Source: an uncultured Bacteroidales bacterium | GTDB taxonomy: Bacteria; Bacteroidota; Bacteroidia; Bacteroidales; Paludibacteraceae | Direction of reading: 5' to 3' | NCBI GenBank assembly: GCA_946614295.1 | Contig: CAMOGT010000007.1 | Span: forward strand, 1 to 54,537 | Length of the DNA stretch: 54,537 bases | Shown: piece after piece, positions 25,516 through 34,078 of the stretch | Layout: each line of letters opens with the position of its first letter | Position numbering within the stretch: position 1 is the stretch's first letter | Notes under the pieces: generated by a model | Seen by the model: the letters and a program-made list of their open reading frames with translations, nothing else | Told to the model about the DNA's origin: nothing | Database searches by the model: none | Made by a program: the position numbers and the translations under genes

Positions 25516-26444
25516 AGCATACCCAGAAACATGGTCAGTTTCACCACCTGCTGGCAGGTCTTGTAATCCGATGGGATCTTCGCCGCCCATAGCAAACCTA
25601 ATGCCCCGAGGAGGGGCGTTATTATTCCCAGTACTATGTATCGCGTGCTGAGGCTGTTCCATCCGATGGGGAAGGGCAGCACATGGAACCATAAATGGCC
25701 GATTACTGCAAGTGTGAGGACGATCAGTCCCGTAACAAACACCTTCGTCCATAGCTCCCCCCATACGACAGGCATGGAGTGGCATTCCAACTCACGGTCG
25801 CCCATCTGATCCTGTATGTCTTTGATGATCTCACGTATCCACGTGAGCAGGAACGCAAAGAGCGCAAAGCCCCCGAGCCATGCATAAAGGTCATGCACCA
25901 AGGTGGTGTATGGCAGGATAGTGGCGTAGAGCAGTTGGAGCTGCGCTACATTCACCATCGCTACCAGCAACGGCGTAACGGCGGCTAACAGGGCGATTAT
26001 CAGGTTGCCGATCATAAAGAGCCGTTTGTAGCTGCTGGAATAAAACCAGAGCAGACCGGGGATGAGGATGAAGAGAATCCCGATTGTCATGCTCCGGAGT
26101 ATCGCGGCAACCGCCAGACCACAGACAATACCTATTCCGCTGAGGATGAGGCTTAGTCTCATCGCTGCGGGCTTGCTGACAGAGCGGGTGACAATCACCT
26201 CGTCGGGACGGTTGATGCGGTCTATCTTGACATCAAAATAATCATTGATCACATACCCGCCTGCGGCAATCAGCACGGTAGCGAGCATCACGAGCAGGAG
26301 GATATACCAAGGGAGTTGTTCGCCGAAAGCGGCTTTGTTCAGAATGGGAACAGCCACCCATTTCTCCATTACCCAAACCAGCGCGGCGAGGAAGAGCAGA
26401 TTGCTCCACCTCACCAGCCGCATTATGTCTGTAAACTGATTCAA
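25488..26444 (-). CDS. UbiA-family prenyltransferase
   Basis: 318-residue integral membrane protein with about eight to nine hydrophobic segments. The first Asp-rich motif is NDYFDVKIDRINRP and the second is REIIKDIQDQMGDRE; these bind the Mg-diphosphate of the prenyl donor. Bacteroidetes homologues are annotated as geranylgeranylglycerol-phosphate geranylgeranyltransferase-like, but the acceptor cannot be deduced. It is followed on the same strand by nothing close; its 3' end overlaps maf. Confidence 0.88.
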   Translation of the reverse strand: MNQFTDIMRLVRWSNLLFLAALVWVMEKWVAVPILNKAAFGEQLPWYILLLVMLATVLIAAGGYVINDYFDVKIDRINRPDEVIVTRSVSKPAAMRLSLILSGIGIVCGLAVAAILRSMTIGILFILIPGLLWFYSSSYKRLFMIGNLIIALLAAVTPLLVAMVNVAQLQLLYATILPYTTLVHDLYAWLGGFALFAFLLTWIREIIKDIQDQMGDRELECHSMPVVWGELWTKVFVTGLIVLTLAVIGHLWFHVLPFPIGWNSLSTRYIVLGIITPLLGALGLLWAAKIPSDYKTCQQVVKLTMFLGMLYSICLRAL

Positions 26445-26445
26445 A

Positions 26446-26478
26446 ATAAATTATCAATTATCAATTATCAATTATCAA
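26446..26478. repeat. AATTATC heptamer tandem repeat
   Basis: Four AATTATC units separate the GH13 stop from the UbiA start (both minus strand). Read on the minus strand the unit is AATTGAT, and no Shine-Dalgarno sequence precedes the UbiA ATG. Confidence 0.9.
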
Positions 26479-28122
26479 TTATCGAATCTTTAGTACTACT
26501 CCTTTCCAAGCCGGCAGAACGATCTCGAATATCTGATCGGGTGCGAAATCAATGGGGTACTTTTCGCCCCTCAGGAGGTCTGTCGCAGTGGTGTTGGCCT
26601 TTCCGTCCAGCCCGAGATACACAAACGCATCATTTGGGATTCGCACTCTGATCTGTTGCTCGCGGTCGTGGAAATTGACCACCACCAACAGTGTCTCGCC
26701 CTTCACATGCCTTAGGTACGCGAACTGTTCGTGTTTGTTGAACCCTTCGCCCTGAGCGTAGGTGATATCGTACATCTGTCCTTTCTGGATGGCTTTGTCC
26801 TCACGCGCGAGGGTCAGCAGCCGCTGGTAGAAATCCCGCAACTCATGCTGCGCATCGTTCATCTTGCCGCCGTCGAACTTGCCTTTGTTCGCCCATGCCT
26901 GCAGGCTCTTCACGCCCCAGTAGTCGAAGATACTCGTCCGCCCGTCGATACCGCTGAACCCTTCCATATCCATGCCGCGCTCGCCTAACTCCTGACCCGA
27001 ATAAATCATCACCGGGCACTGGTTGAGTGTCGCAGCTACTATCATCGCCGGTTCCGCACAACGGCCGCTGCCGCTGAAAAAACCGCTGGCGATACGCTGC
27101 TCGTCGTGGTTCTCCAGGAAATAAAGCATGTGCTTGATCCGCTCATCGCCGTGCTGCATCCATTGGTGGGTGATTCCCTCGGCTGGCCAGTTCTTGCTGG
27201 TAACTCCGCGCAGGTAATCGTACATGCCCACCTTGTCGTAGAGGTAGTCAAAACCCGCTGCCAGATACGCATCGTACCGGCTGGGGTCGTAGCACTCACC
27301 GATAAAGAGGAATTTCTTATACTTGCGGCGAACGGCCTTGATCGCCCATGCGAAGAACTCGACAGGTACCATCTCCGCCATATCCACGCGTACGCCGTCT
27401 ATGCCTTTTCCAGCCCAGAAAAGCAAGATGTCCCGCATCTTGATCCAGGTTGACGGGATAGGGTCGAACTGCTTCTCACAGCCGCCTTGATAGAACACGC
27501 CGTAGTTTAACTTCACCGTCTCGTACCAGTCGTTCTGGCTCGGGTGGCTTGTAAAACAATCATTGCCGGTTACCTTCGCGGGGAACTCTTCATAGCCTCC
27601 CAGATCCTTGTCCATCGAGAACCGCTCGCCGGGTAGGTAGTAGAAGTTGTTGAGCGGTGAGAATGCCCATTCGGGATGATCGTTCTCGCCGAGGTCCTCT
27701 ACGCCGGCAGGCTTGCAAAGGCTCTTGTATTCACGCGCCACGTGGTTGGGCACAAAATCGATCAGTACGCCTAATCCGGCATCGTGTGTGCGCTGTACGA
27801 GGGCTTCGAACTCCTGCATGCGTTTGGCTTCGTTTTTTGCCAGATCGGGATCGACATCGTAATAGTCCGTGATGGCATAGGGAGAGCCGGCGCGCCCTTT
27901 GGTGATGGAGGGCGTGTTGAACCGGTCTGTAGCATGGCGGATCACGCCTGTGTACCAAACATGCGTGGCACCCAAGTCCGAGATGGACTTGAGTGCACGC
28001 TCGTTGATATCTACAAACCGTCCGCAACCGTTCTCTTCCTTGGTGCCGTTGTATTTGCGGGTCTCGTTGTAGTTCGCAAACAGGCGCGGGAAGAGTTGGT
28101 AAATAATGGGTTTATTGATCAT
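26479..28122 (-). CDS. Cytoplasmic alpha-amylase family glycosidase (GH13)
   Basis: 547 residues without a signal peptide, so an intracellular alpha-glucan enzyme. The four GH13 regions are visible: I DFVPNH, II GVRVDMAEM with the Asp nucleophile, III FIGECYD with the Glu acid/base, and IV FLENHDEQR. A C-terminal beta-domain follows (LLVVVNFHDREQQIRVRIPN). The exact activity (amylase, maltase or transferase) is not determinable. It lies between the UbiA gene and ackA on the same strand and could feed glucose into glycolysis ahead of Pta/AckA. Confidence 0.92.
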   Translation of the reverse strand: MINKPIIYQLFPRLFANYNETRKYNGTKEENGCGRFVDINERALKSISDLGATHVWYTGVIRHATDRFNTPSITKGRAGSPYAITDYYDVDPDLAKNEAKRMQEFEALVQRTHDAGLGVLIDFVPNHVAREYKSLCKPAGVEDLGENDHPEWAFSPLNNFYYLPGERFSMDKDLGGYEEFPAKVTGNDCFTSHPSQNDWYETVKLNYGVFYQGGCEKQFDPIPSTWIKMRDILLFWAGKGIDGVRVDMAEMVPVEFFAWAIKAVRRKYKKFLFIGECYDPSRYDAYLAAGFDYLYDKVGMYDYLRGVTSKNWPAEGITHQWMQHGDERIKHMLYFLENHDEQRIASGFFSGSGRCAEPAMIVAATLNQCPVMIYSGQELGERGMDMEGFSGIDGRTSIFDYWGVKSLQAWANKGKFDGGKMNDAQHELRDFYQRLLTLAREDKAIQKGQMYDITYAQGEGFNKHEQFAYLRHVKGETLLVVVNFHDREQQIRVRIPNDAFVYLGLDGKANTTATDLLRGEKYPIDFAPDQIFEIVLPAWKGVVLKIR

Positions 28123-28179
28123 ATAATGTAGTGTGTCTTTCTATGGTAAAATATTTTGCATCGACTATGCATGGTTGAT

Positions 28180-29370
28180 TTATACAAGAGAGGCCGTGTC
28201 GGTCGCGATCATGAGCTCCTCGTCGGTCGGGATGAGGCAAACAGTGACCTTCGATCCCTTCTTGGAGATGATGCGCTCCTCGCCGCGTACGTTGTTGGCC
28301 TCTTCGTCCAACTCGATACCCAGGAACGACAAGCCCTTCATGATCTCGGCGCGGATATACGGGTCGTTTTCGCCGATACCGGCAGTGAAGACGAGGATGT
28401 CGATACCGTTCATGGCAGCTGCATATGCACCGATATATTTCTTCACGCGGTAGATGAACATCTTACGCGCGAGGTCGGCACGTTTGTTGCCCTCCCGGAT
28501 GGCAGCCTCGATATCACGGCAGTCGCTGGAGACACCGGATACGCCGAGCAGACCGGATTTCTTGTTCACCAGGTTGTTGAACGCAGCGGTGTCAAGGTGC
28601 TCCTTATCCATGATAAACGTAGCGGCACCGAGGTCGAGGTCTCCGGAGCGGGTACCCATCACAAGACCCTCTACCGGCGTCAGACCCATGGAGGTATCTA
28701 CGCTCTTGCCGTCCATCACAGCGGTACAACTGCCGCCGCCGCCGATGTGCGCGGTGACGATCTTTTTGCCCTTCGGGTCCACACCGAGGAACTCGCAAAC
28801 GCGTGCAGATACGTAGCGATGGCTGGTGCCGTGGAATCCGTAGCGACGGATGGCGTATTTCTCGTATAACTCATAAGGAATCGCGTACATGTACGCGTAA
28901 TCCGGCATCGTCTGGTGGAAAGCGGTATCGAATACGGCTACCTGCGGAACGCCCGGCAGAATCTTCTCAATGGCATCAATACCCTTCAGGTTAGCGGGGT
29001 TATGCAGCGGAGCGAGGTCGATGCACTCGATAATCTGCTTTTTAACCTCCGGGGTGATGAGCACCGATTTGTTGAATTTCTCGCCGCCGTGGACTACGCG
29101 GTGGCCTACGGCGTTGATTTCCTTGAGATCTTTGATGCATCCGATCTGCGGATCCACGAGTTTCTCTAAAATCAGCTCGATACCTACGGTGTGCTCCGGC
29201 ATCGGTTTCTCGAATTTCACTTTCTCGCCGTTCGGCAGTTTGACAAGGAGAAAAGAGTCCGGAAGACCGATTTTCTCGATACCGCCCTGAGCCATCACCT
29301 TCTTGCTCTCCATCTCGAAGAGCTTATATTTAATACTGCTGCTACCGCAGTTCAATACTAAAATCTTCAT
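28180..29370 (-). CDS. ackA: Acetate kinase
   Basis: 396 residues, the usual length. The phosphate-binding start LVLNCGSSSIKYKLFE, the conserved GFHGTSHRYV and HIGGGGSCTAV, and the C-terminal FTAGIGENDPYIR are all present. It converts acetyl phosphate and ADP to acetate and ATP. It lies 86 bases downstream of pta on the same strand, giving the standard Pta-AckA acetate pathway. Confidence 0.98.
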   Translation of the reverse strand: MKILVLNCGSSSIKYKLFEMESKKVMAQGGIEKIGLPDSFLLVKLPNGEKVKFEKPMPEHTVGIELILEKLVDPQIGCIKDLKEINAVGHRVVHGGEKFNKSVLITPEVKKQIIECIDLAPLHNPANLKGIDAIEKILPGVPQVAVFDTAFHQTMPDYAYMYAIPYELYEKYAIRRYGFHGTSHRYVSARVCEFLGVDPKGKKIVTAHIGGGGSCTAVMDGKSVDTSMGLTPVEGLVMGTRSGDLDLGAATFIMDKEHLDTAAFNNLVNKKSGLLGVSGVSSDCRDIEAAIREGNKRADLARKMFIYRVKKYIGAYAAAMNGIDILVFTAGIGENDPYIRAEIMKGLSFLGIELDEEANNVRGEERIISKKGSKVTVCLIPTDEELMIATDTASLV

Positions 29371-29415
29371 AATTTTAATAAATTAAAATTCTGGAGCTTC
29401 GGCTTCGTCGAGTAG

Positions 29416-29446
29416 CGTAAGCGAGCTTACACTCGACTTGCACGAA
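29416..29446 (-). promoter_or_regulatory. Hairpin between pta and ackA
   Basis: GTCGAGT...GTAAGC pairs with GCTTAC...ACTCGAC around a 2-base turn, with a small bulge. There is no T-run, so it is more likely an mRNA stability or processing element that sets the pta/ackA ratio. Confidence 0.45.
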
Positions 29447-29456
29447 CCTTCATATA

Positions 29457-30455
29457 TTACTTAATAGCTTGATTGGCTGTGATTACTACCATTTGAACGA
29501 TGTCTTGTACTTTGCATCCGCGGCTGAGGTCATTAACCGGAGCGGCGATACCCTGAAGGATCGGACCTACGGCATCAGCACCGCTGAAACGCTCTACGAG
29601 CTTGTAGCCGATATTTCCTGCCTGCAGATCCGGGAATACGAGTACGTTGGCTTTTCCGGCAACGGGGCTGCCCGGCGCTTTGGTCTTGGCAACGCTCTCT
29701 ACAAGGGCTGCGTCGGCTTGCAGTTCTCCGTCGAGTTGAAGTTCGGGAGCCATCTCTTTAGCCAGCTTGGTGGCCTCTGCTACTTTGTCCACGAGCTCAT
29801 GTTTGGCACTGCCCTTGGTAGAGAAGGACAACATAGCTACTCTCGGTTCGATGCCTGCAATGGCTTTTGCGGTCTCTGCCGTCGAGATAGCAATCTCTGC
29901 CAGCTGTTTTGCATCCGGATTCGGGTTCACGGCACAATCGGCGAAGAGGAGGAACCCGTTCTCGCCGAGCTGTTTGGCCGGAGTGAACATGAGGAACGCA
30001 CCGCTCACGATCGAGCAGCCCGGTTTGGTTTTCAGAATCTGGAACGCCGGACGGATGGTATCTGCCGTCGTACCGCGGGCACCGGCCAACTCACCGTCAG
30101 CATCGCCGGCTTTGATCATCAAACAGCCGAGGTACAGCGGATCCTGTGCTTTCTTGGCGGCCTCTTCCTCCGTCATGCCTTTCGCCTTGCGAAGCTCAAA
30201 CAGCAATTTGGCGTACTCCGGCATCTTCGGATCATGGATCGGATCTACGATCTTAGCCTCATGGATGTACTCATAGCCCTTCTCGGCAGCCATACCCTTG
30301 ATTTTCTCGGGATCGCCGATCAGAATCAAGTGAGCGATTTTGTCTCTTAACAGAATGTTGGCTGCTTCCAACGTACGGGGTTCGTCGCCTTCCGGCAACA
30401 CAATGCGCTGCGGATTGGCTTTCGCACGCGCGATCATTTGATTTAAAATGTCCAT
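29457..30455 (-). CDS. pta: Phosphate acetyltransferase
   Basis: 332-residue enzyme converting acetyl-CoA and phosphate to acetyl phosphate. The start at 30455 (MDILNQMIARAKANPQRIVLPEGDEPR) is supported because the promoter -7 box is at 30494-30502, inside a longer open frame that is therefore unlikely. The conserved C-terminal segments are VLVFPDLQAGNIGYKLVERFSGADAVGPILQG and NDLSRGC. This is the short form without the N-terminal regulatory domain. Confidence 0.97.
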   Translation of the reverse strand: MDILNQMIARAKANPQRIVLPEGDEPRTLEAANILLRDKIAHLILIGDPEKIKGMAAEKGYEYIHEAKIVDPIHDPKMPEYAKLLFELRKAKGMTEEEAAKKAQDPLYLGCLMIKAGDADGELAGARGTTADTIRPAFQILKTKPGCSIVSGAFLMFTPAKQLGENGFLLFADCAVNPNPDAKQLAEIAISTAETAKAIAGIEPRVAMLSFSTKGSAKHELVDKVAEATKLAKEMAPELQLDGELQADAALVESVAKTKAPGSPVAGKANVLVFPDLQAGNIGYKLVERFSGADAVGPILQGIAAPVNDLSRGCKVQDIVQMVVITANQAIK

Positions 30456-30493
30456 AGATAATGTATTTTGTTTGTGTTCTTGATTTTCACGGC

Positions 30494-30526
30494 ACAAAGG
30501 TACGAAAAAAATCCCACATATGCAAT
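30494..30526 (-). promoter_or_regulatory. Promoter for pta-ackA
   Basis: On the minus strand TACCTTTGT spans 30502-30494. A TTGCATATGTG segment about 20 bases upstream (around 30515-30526) could serve as the -33 region. Confidence 0.7.
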
Positions 30527-30561
30527 ACTGACTATAAAAAATATTTTTTTTTGCTAAAAAA

Positions 30562-30594
30562 TTTGGTTAATCCAAAAAAAAGTTGTACCTTTGC
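30562..30594 (+). promoter_or_regulatory. Promoter for OmpA-LysM gene
   Basis: TTTG at 30562-30565, a 20-base spacer and TACCTTTGC at 30586-30594. It is divergent from the pta promoter. The predicted start site lies past 30600, which rules out an in-frame ATG at 30605 as the real start. Confidence 0.85.
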
Positions 30595-30637
30595 ACCCTG
30601 AATTGTGAATATTGAGAAACTAATACTCTCTTTTATC

Positions 30638-32272
30638 ATGAAAAGAAGCCTATTTATAATCTCGCTTTTATGTGTCTCCTTGGCCTTGTGGGCTCAGGAG
30701 GAAAGCGTAGGTGTTAAAGGAGCTCACCCGTACAAAGTAGCTGAGAATGAAAATGTGGCTACGGAGTATGCACATTGGTCAATCATCCCCCACGTCGGTT
30801 TTAACGTGTTTGATGGCGATTTTAATTCCGAGATGGCGCATAGTGTCTTCTTCCCGAATGCAGGGTTGGCTGTTGAATACTCGTTTACTCCGGTTTGGAG
30901 TTTGGGCGTCGATTATATGTTTGACCGCTATGGAGTAGAGGGGAAAAAGGGAGCCGATAATGCGGATATGTTGCTCAAGGGCTTGATGCATCAGGTGGGA
31001 GTATATGTGTCCATGGATGTAGTCAACCTGTTCTTCCCCCATGCGCATCGCAAGATTGTGAATATCCAGCCTCTCGTGGGTGCCGGCCACGCATGGTATA
31101 AGAATACGGTGATGTATGATGATGCTTCGCGTGGACATACTGCGTCCTATGTATGGCCCGACGGCACGACGGGGGCAAAGGCGATGGATGGTTATCAAGG
31201 AGCGTTCTCTATCCGTGCGGGTCTGAATGTGGAGTTTAATCTCAACCGCACCTTGGCTTTGGGAATACGTGCGCAATATAACTATTTCGTCAATGACTAT
31301 ATTGATAACCGCGGTTTTTCAGGTATGAATTCTTTGGCTTCGAAGAACAACGATGGTATAGCCGATGTTACGCTGAATATGCGGTTTAAGTTAGAAGCTG
31401 TGAAGAAGACGCACGTACGCAATGTGGTACATGAGTTGGAGGCAGCCAAGAAAAATGATGAATCGAAATATATCCACGATACAGTCATCATCCGTCATGA
31501 CTCCATCATTGTTCGTGAAACAATCAGGGAGGTGACGAAGGAGAAAGAGCAGCAACGTGTTTACTACGTTTATTTCCAGAACAACAAGTCTGTTCTGGAT
31601 GAGAAAGCGCTGATCACTATCCAGCAGGTAGCGGACATCATGGCTGAGGATACTTCTGTCTATGCAGTGGTCACCGGTTTTTGCGATAATACCGGTTCGG
31701 CTCATCTGAATTATGTGCTGGGTGACAAGCGCGCTGATGCGGTAATCGGCGAGTTGCGCGAGGAGCATGCTATAGGTGCGGATCACTTGTATGCGATGGG
31801 TATGGGTAAGTTGGTAGGTCACCGTAGCATGGCAGCCTATGGTCCTAACCGCCGCGCTGCTATACGGCTGGTGGACAAAGCAACCTTCGACCGCATGAAG
31901 TCTGATCTGAATGACAAACGTGCGCAACGCGACGATCCGGAGGAAAAGGAAGAGGTGGTTCCTGTTCAAGAGGAGAAAACTATTCCGCTCTCCGAGAGCG
32001 CCCGCCCCGAGAAAGTGAATATTTACAAGCAGCGTGCTGCCGAAGAGGTGACGACCGATAAGACTACGACCCTCTCCCGTCTTGCGCGTCAGTATTATAA
32101 CAACACCTATTGCTGGGTATATATCTATATTGCCAACAAGGAAAAAATCAATAACCCCAATGCGCTCGAGCCCGGGACGAAGCTGATTATTCCTGAGTTG
32201 ACACAACATGAGATGGAGATTACCAAAGACGAGAGTCTGGTTGTTTACAGCAACGCTCGTTCAGGCAAATAA
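30638..32272 (+). CDS. Outer-membrane OmpA-family protein with C-terminal LysM
   Basis: 544 residues from MKRSLFIISLLCVSLALWAQ, a clear signal peptide. Residues about 40-250 look like an outer-membrane beta-barrel (alternating aromatic strands, VEYSFTPVWSLGVDYMF). The OmpA peptidoglycan-binding domain lies at about 305-420 (YVYFQNNKSVLDEKAL ... GPNRRAAIRLVDK), after a Lys/Glu-rich helix. The C-terminus has a LysM-like motif (TTLSRLARQYYNNTYCWVYIYIANKEKINNPNALEPGTKLIIP). The protein would tether the outer membrane to the cell wall. Having both OmpA and LysM binding modules is uncommon. Confidence 0.85.
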   Translation: MKRSLFIISLLCVSLALWAQEESVGVKGAHPYKVAENENVATEYAHWSIIPHVGFNVFDGDFNSEMAHSVFFPNAGLAVEYSFTPVWSLGVDYMFDRYGVEGKKGADNADMLLKGLMHQVGVYVSMDVVNLFFPHAHRKIVNIQPLVGAGHAWYKNTVMYDDASRGHTASYVWPDGTTGAKAMDGYQGAFSIRAGLNVEFNLNRTLALGIRAQYNYFVNDYIDNRGFSGMNSLASKNNDGIADVTLNMRFKLEAVKKTHVRNVVHELEAAKKNDESKYIHDTVIIRHDSIIVRETIREVTKEKEQQRVYYVYFQNNKSVLDEKALITIQQVADIMAEDTSVYAVVTGFCDNTGSAHLNYVLGDKRADAVIGELREEHAIGADHLYAMGMGKLVGHRSMAAYGPNRRAAIRLVDKATFDRMKSDLNDKRAQRDDPEEKEEVVPVQEEKTIPLSESARPEKVNIYKQRAAEEVTTDKTTTLSRLARQYYNNTYCWVYIYIANKEKINNPNALEPGTKLIIPELTQHEMEITKDESLVVYSNARSGK

Positions 32273-32335
32273 AATAACAAAATCCAATCCTCTCGAGACG
32301 TAAGGCGGTAACGTGTTTGCGGATCGAAGAGCGAG

Positions 32336-32410
32336 GGTCCCATAGCTCAGTTGGTTAGTAGCACCTGACTCATAATCAGGGGGTCCTTGGTTCAAGCCCA
32401 AGTGGGACCA
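32336..32410 (+). tRNA. tRNA with CAT anticodon (Met, or Ile2 if lysidine-modified)
   Basis: The acceptor stem GGTCCCA pairs with TGGGACC. The anticodon stem CCTGA/TCAGG carries the loop CTCATAA with anticodon at 32371-32373, and the T arm is CTTGG-TTCAAGC-CCAAG. Discriminator A is at 32410 and CCA is not encoded. The D arm is GCTC...TAGC with one base more than usual, leaving only three D-stem pairs. Elongator Met and Ile2 cannot be told apart by eye. Confidence 0.92.
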
Positions 32411-32413
32411 CGA

Positions 32414-32449
32414 CAGGAGGATAGTCCCGCGACTATTCTCCTGTTTTTT
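32414..32449 (+). terminator. Terminator after the tRNA
   Basis: A 13-bp stem (CAGGAGGATAGTC with GACTATTCTCCTG, one G-U) has loop CCGC and T6. It lies 8 bases before the next ATG, so the downstream OmpA gene would depend on read-through or another start site. Confidence 0.85.
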
Positions 32450-32457
32450 AATAGAAA

Positions 32458-33519
32458 ATGCGTACGCGTTTCACCATATGGCTATGTGTGCTCTCTCTCC
32501 TGTTCGGAGGGGTAGATCTTTATGCGGCAACCAATGCGCAGAAACGGGCAAAGGCAAAGGCTCAGGCGGAGCGTAAACGCGAAGCTGCCAAACGCAAGGC
32601 GGAGAAAAAGAAAGCCGCTAAGCTGAAGGCTGCCAAGAAACAGCGGATAAAGGATGGCAAACCCCTGCTGTATGTCTATTCCTATAATCTGAAGACAAAC
32701 GAACCTTTACCGGCGACGCACATTACGGTTCAGGACAAGAATGCACGTCCTAATAAAAAACCGAAGATCAATAAACCAACCGATAATAAACGCTCGCGTG
32801 TCTCGCGGGGATTGCCGACAGGCGAGTACTGGGCTACGGCTTCGAAAATCGGTTATTTCCATTCGGACACCCTTTTCTTCAAGCACCGCGAAGATGAAGA
32901 TACCGTCAAACTGTATCTGTACCCCGAGACGAGGCTCGCTTTTACCGTGACGGACTCCTTGACCTCGCGTCCGGTAGCGGCGAATGTGATTGTGCGCAAT
33001 AATGTGCACAGGAAGGTGATGCAGACCACTTCCGATACTCTCCATACGGTACTGGCTGTGCTTTTGGATGACCGCGTCCCATTCTATACTGTAGAGGCTA
33101 CGGCGGTCGATTATTTCCCGTTCCGCGACACTATTACGGACCCTGCGTTGTTCGGCGGGGTGGTTATGTCTCCGAAGGAGGTGAAATCCTTCGTGCTGCA
33201 TAATATCTATTTTGCGAACGGTAAAACGCGTATTCTGGATACTTCGGAGGACGCTCTCAACGAGCTTTATCAGTTCTTGCAGACCCGTCCGGCGCAGCGC
33301 ATACGAATCGTCGGTCACACGGATAATATCGGTTCGGACAGGGCCAACCAGATCCTCTCGGAGGGGCGGTGCCAGGAGGTGCGCAGAGCCATGAGAGATC
33401 GCGGTATAGATGCCGGACGGATTGAGGTCGAGGGGCGCGGAGAACGTGATCCGATAGTCCCCAATGATACAGAAACGCACCGGCAGATGAACCGGCGCGT
33501 AGAAATAGTACTTCTCTAA
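32458..33519 (+). CDS. OmpA-domain lipid-free outer-membrane/periplasmic protein
   Basis: 353 residues. The signal peptide (MRTRFTIWLCVLSLLFGGVDLYA) is followed by a highly basic Ala/Lys/Arg segment (residues about 27-65, AKAKAQAERKREAAKRK). Two beta-sandwich-like stretches come next, then the OmpA C-terminal domain at about 240-350 (NIYFANGKTRIL, GHTDNIGSDRANQILSEGR, GRGERDPIVPND, NRRVEIVLL). The DNA-like basic linker is unusual next to an OmpA domain. It ends 4 bases before the lptE stop on the other strand. Confidence 0.82.
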   Translation: MRTRFTIWLCVLSLLFGGVDLYAATNAQKRAKAKAQAERKREAAKRKAEKKKAAKLKAAKKQRIKDGKPLLYVYSYNLKTNEPLPATHITVQDKNARPNKKPKINKPTDNKRSRVSRGLPTGEYWATASKIGYFHSDTLFFKHREDEDTVKLYLYPETRLAFTVTDSLTSRPVAANVIVRNNVHRKVMQTTSDTLHTVLAVLLDDRVPFYTVEATAVDYFPFRDTITDPALFGGVVMSPKEVKSFVLHNIYFANGKTRILDTSEDALNELYQFLQTRPAQRIRIVGHTDNIGSDRANQILSEGRCQEVRRAMRDRGIDAGRIEVEGRGERDPIVPNDTETHRQMNRRVEIVLL

Positions 33520-33523
33520 ATCC

Positions 33524-34078
33524 CTACCATTTGGCCACAGTGTCGTTGTATATGCTCTCTGAAATCTCCGTGATAATCAGAGCGCATAGTTCGTCCTGTA
33601 CGTCTGTCAGGAGGCGGCTGGCGTCGAAGGTCTGGAATGCGGTATAGGTCTTGTCGAAAGACTCCTCGGGGTATATATTATTCGTGAAATGTACGTTGAC
33701 GCGTATGGTGAGCCTGCTTTCCGAAGCATAACTGTCCGTGGAGATGGCGCTTTGCGTCAGGTCGTACCCCACAATCTCTCCTTCTAATTCCAAATCCCCG
33801 CCTTTCCTGAGAATCTGCAGGCGCGTTTGGCGTTGATAGAGGTCACGGATCCCCTCCGATAGTGCATTGCTCAGGTTGGGATTCACCATCGGTGCGTTAT
33901 TCGGGAAGTCGGCTATGGAGATAGAGTGGGTGGTCTGGTAGTTGATGTTGGCACCGTTGAACTTATAGGAGATGGAACAGCCGGACAGAATGAGTAGGAA
34001 TGCGCAGCATATAATACCGACATAATACCGACATAATACCGATTTAATACCGGTCAAGTGTGTGCTGTTATAGTCCAT
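33524..34078 (-). CDS. lptE: LptE-family LPS assembly lipoprotein
   Basis: 184 residues with lipobox LSGC (Cys34). The Bacteroidetes LptE pattern is present: SISYKFNGANINYQTTHSISIADFPNNAP, then LSNALSEGIRDLYQRQTRL. LptE plugs LptD and helps insert lipopolysaccharide into the outer membrane. It overlaps the sigma-54-type activator gene by 11 bases, a common Bacteroidetes order. The signal-peptide coding region (about 34009-34051) consists of 11-bp tandem repeats, giving the odd segment TGIKSVLCRYYVGIICC. Confidence 0.88.
   Translation of the reverse strand: MDYNSTHLTGIKSVLCRYYVGIICCAFLLILSGCSISYKFNGANINYQTTHSISIADFPNNAPMVNPNLSNALSEGIRDLYQRQTRLQILRKGGDLELEGEIVGYDLTQSAISTDSYASESRLTIRVNVHFTNNIYPEESFDKTYTAFQTFDASRLLTDVQDELCALIITEISESIYNDTVAKW
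34009..34051. repeat. 11-bp tandem repeat inside lptE signal-peptide region
   Basis: Three to four copies of TAATACCGACA, the last ones diverged (TAATACCGAT, TAATACCGG). They are 11 bp, not a multiple of 3, so a copy change would shift the lptE frame before the lipobox. Confidence 0.85.
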
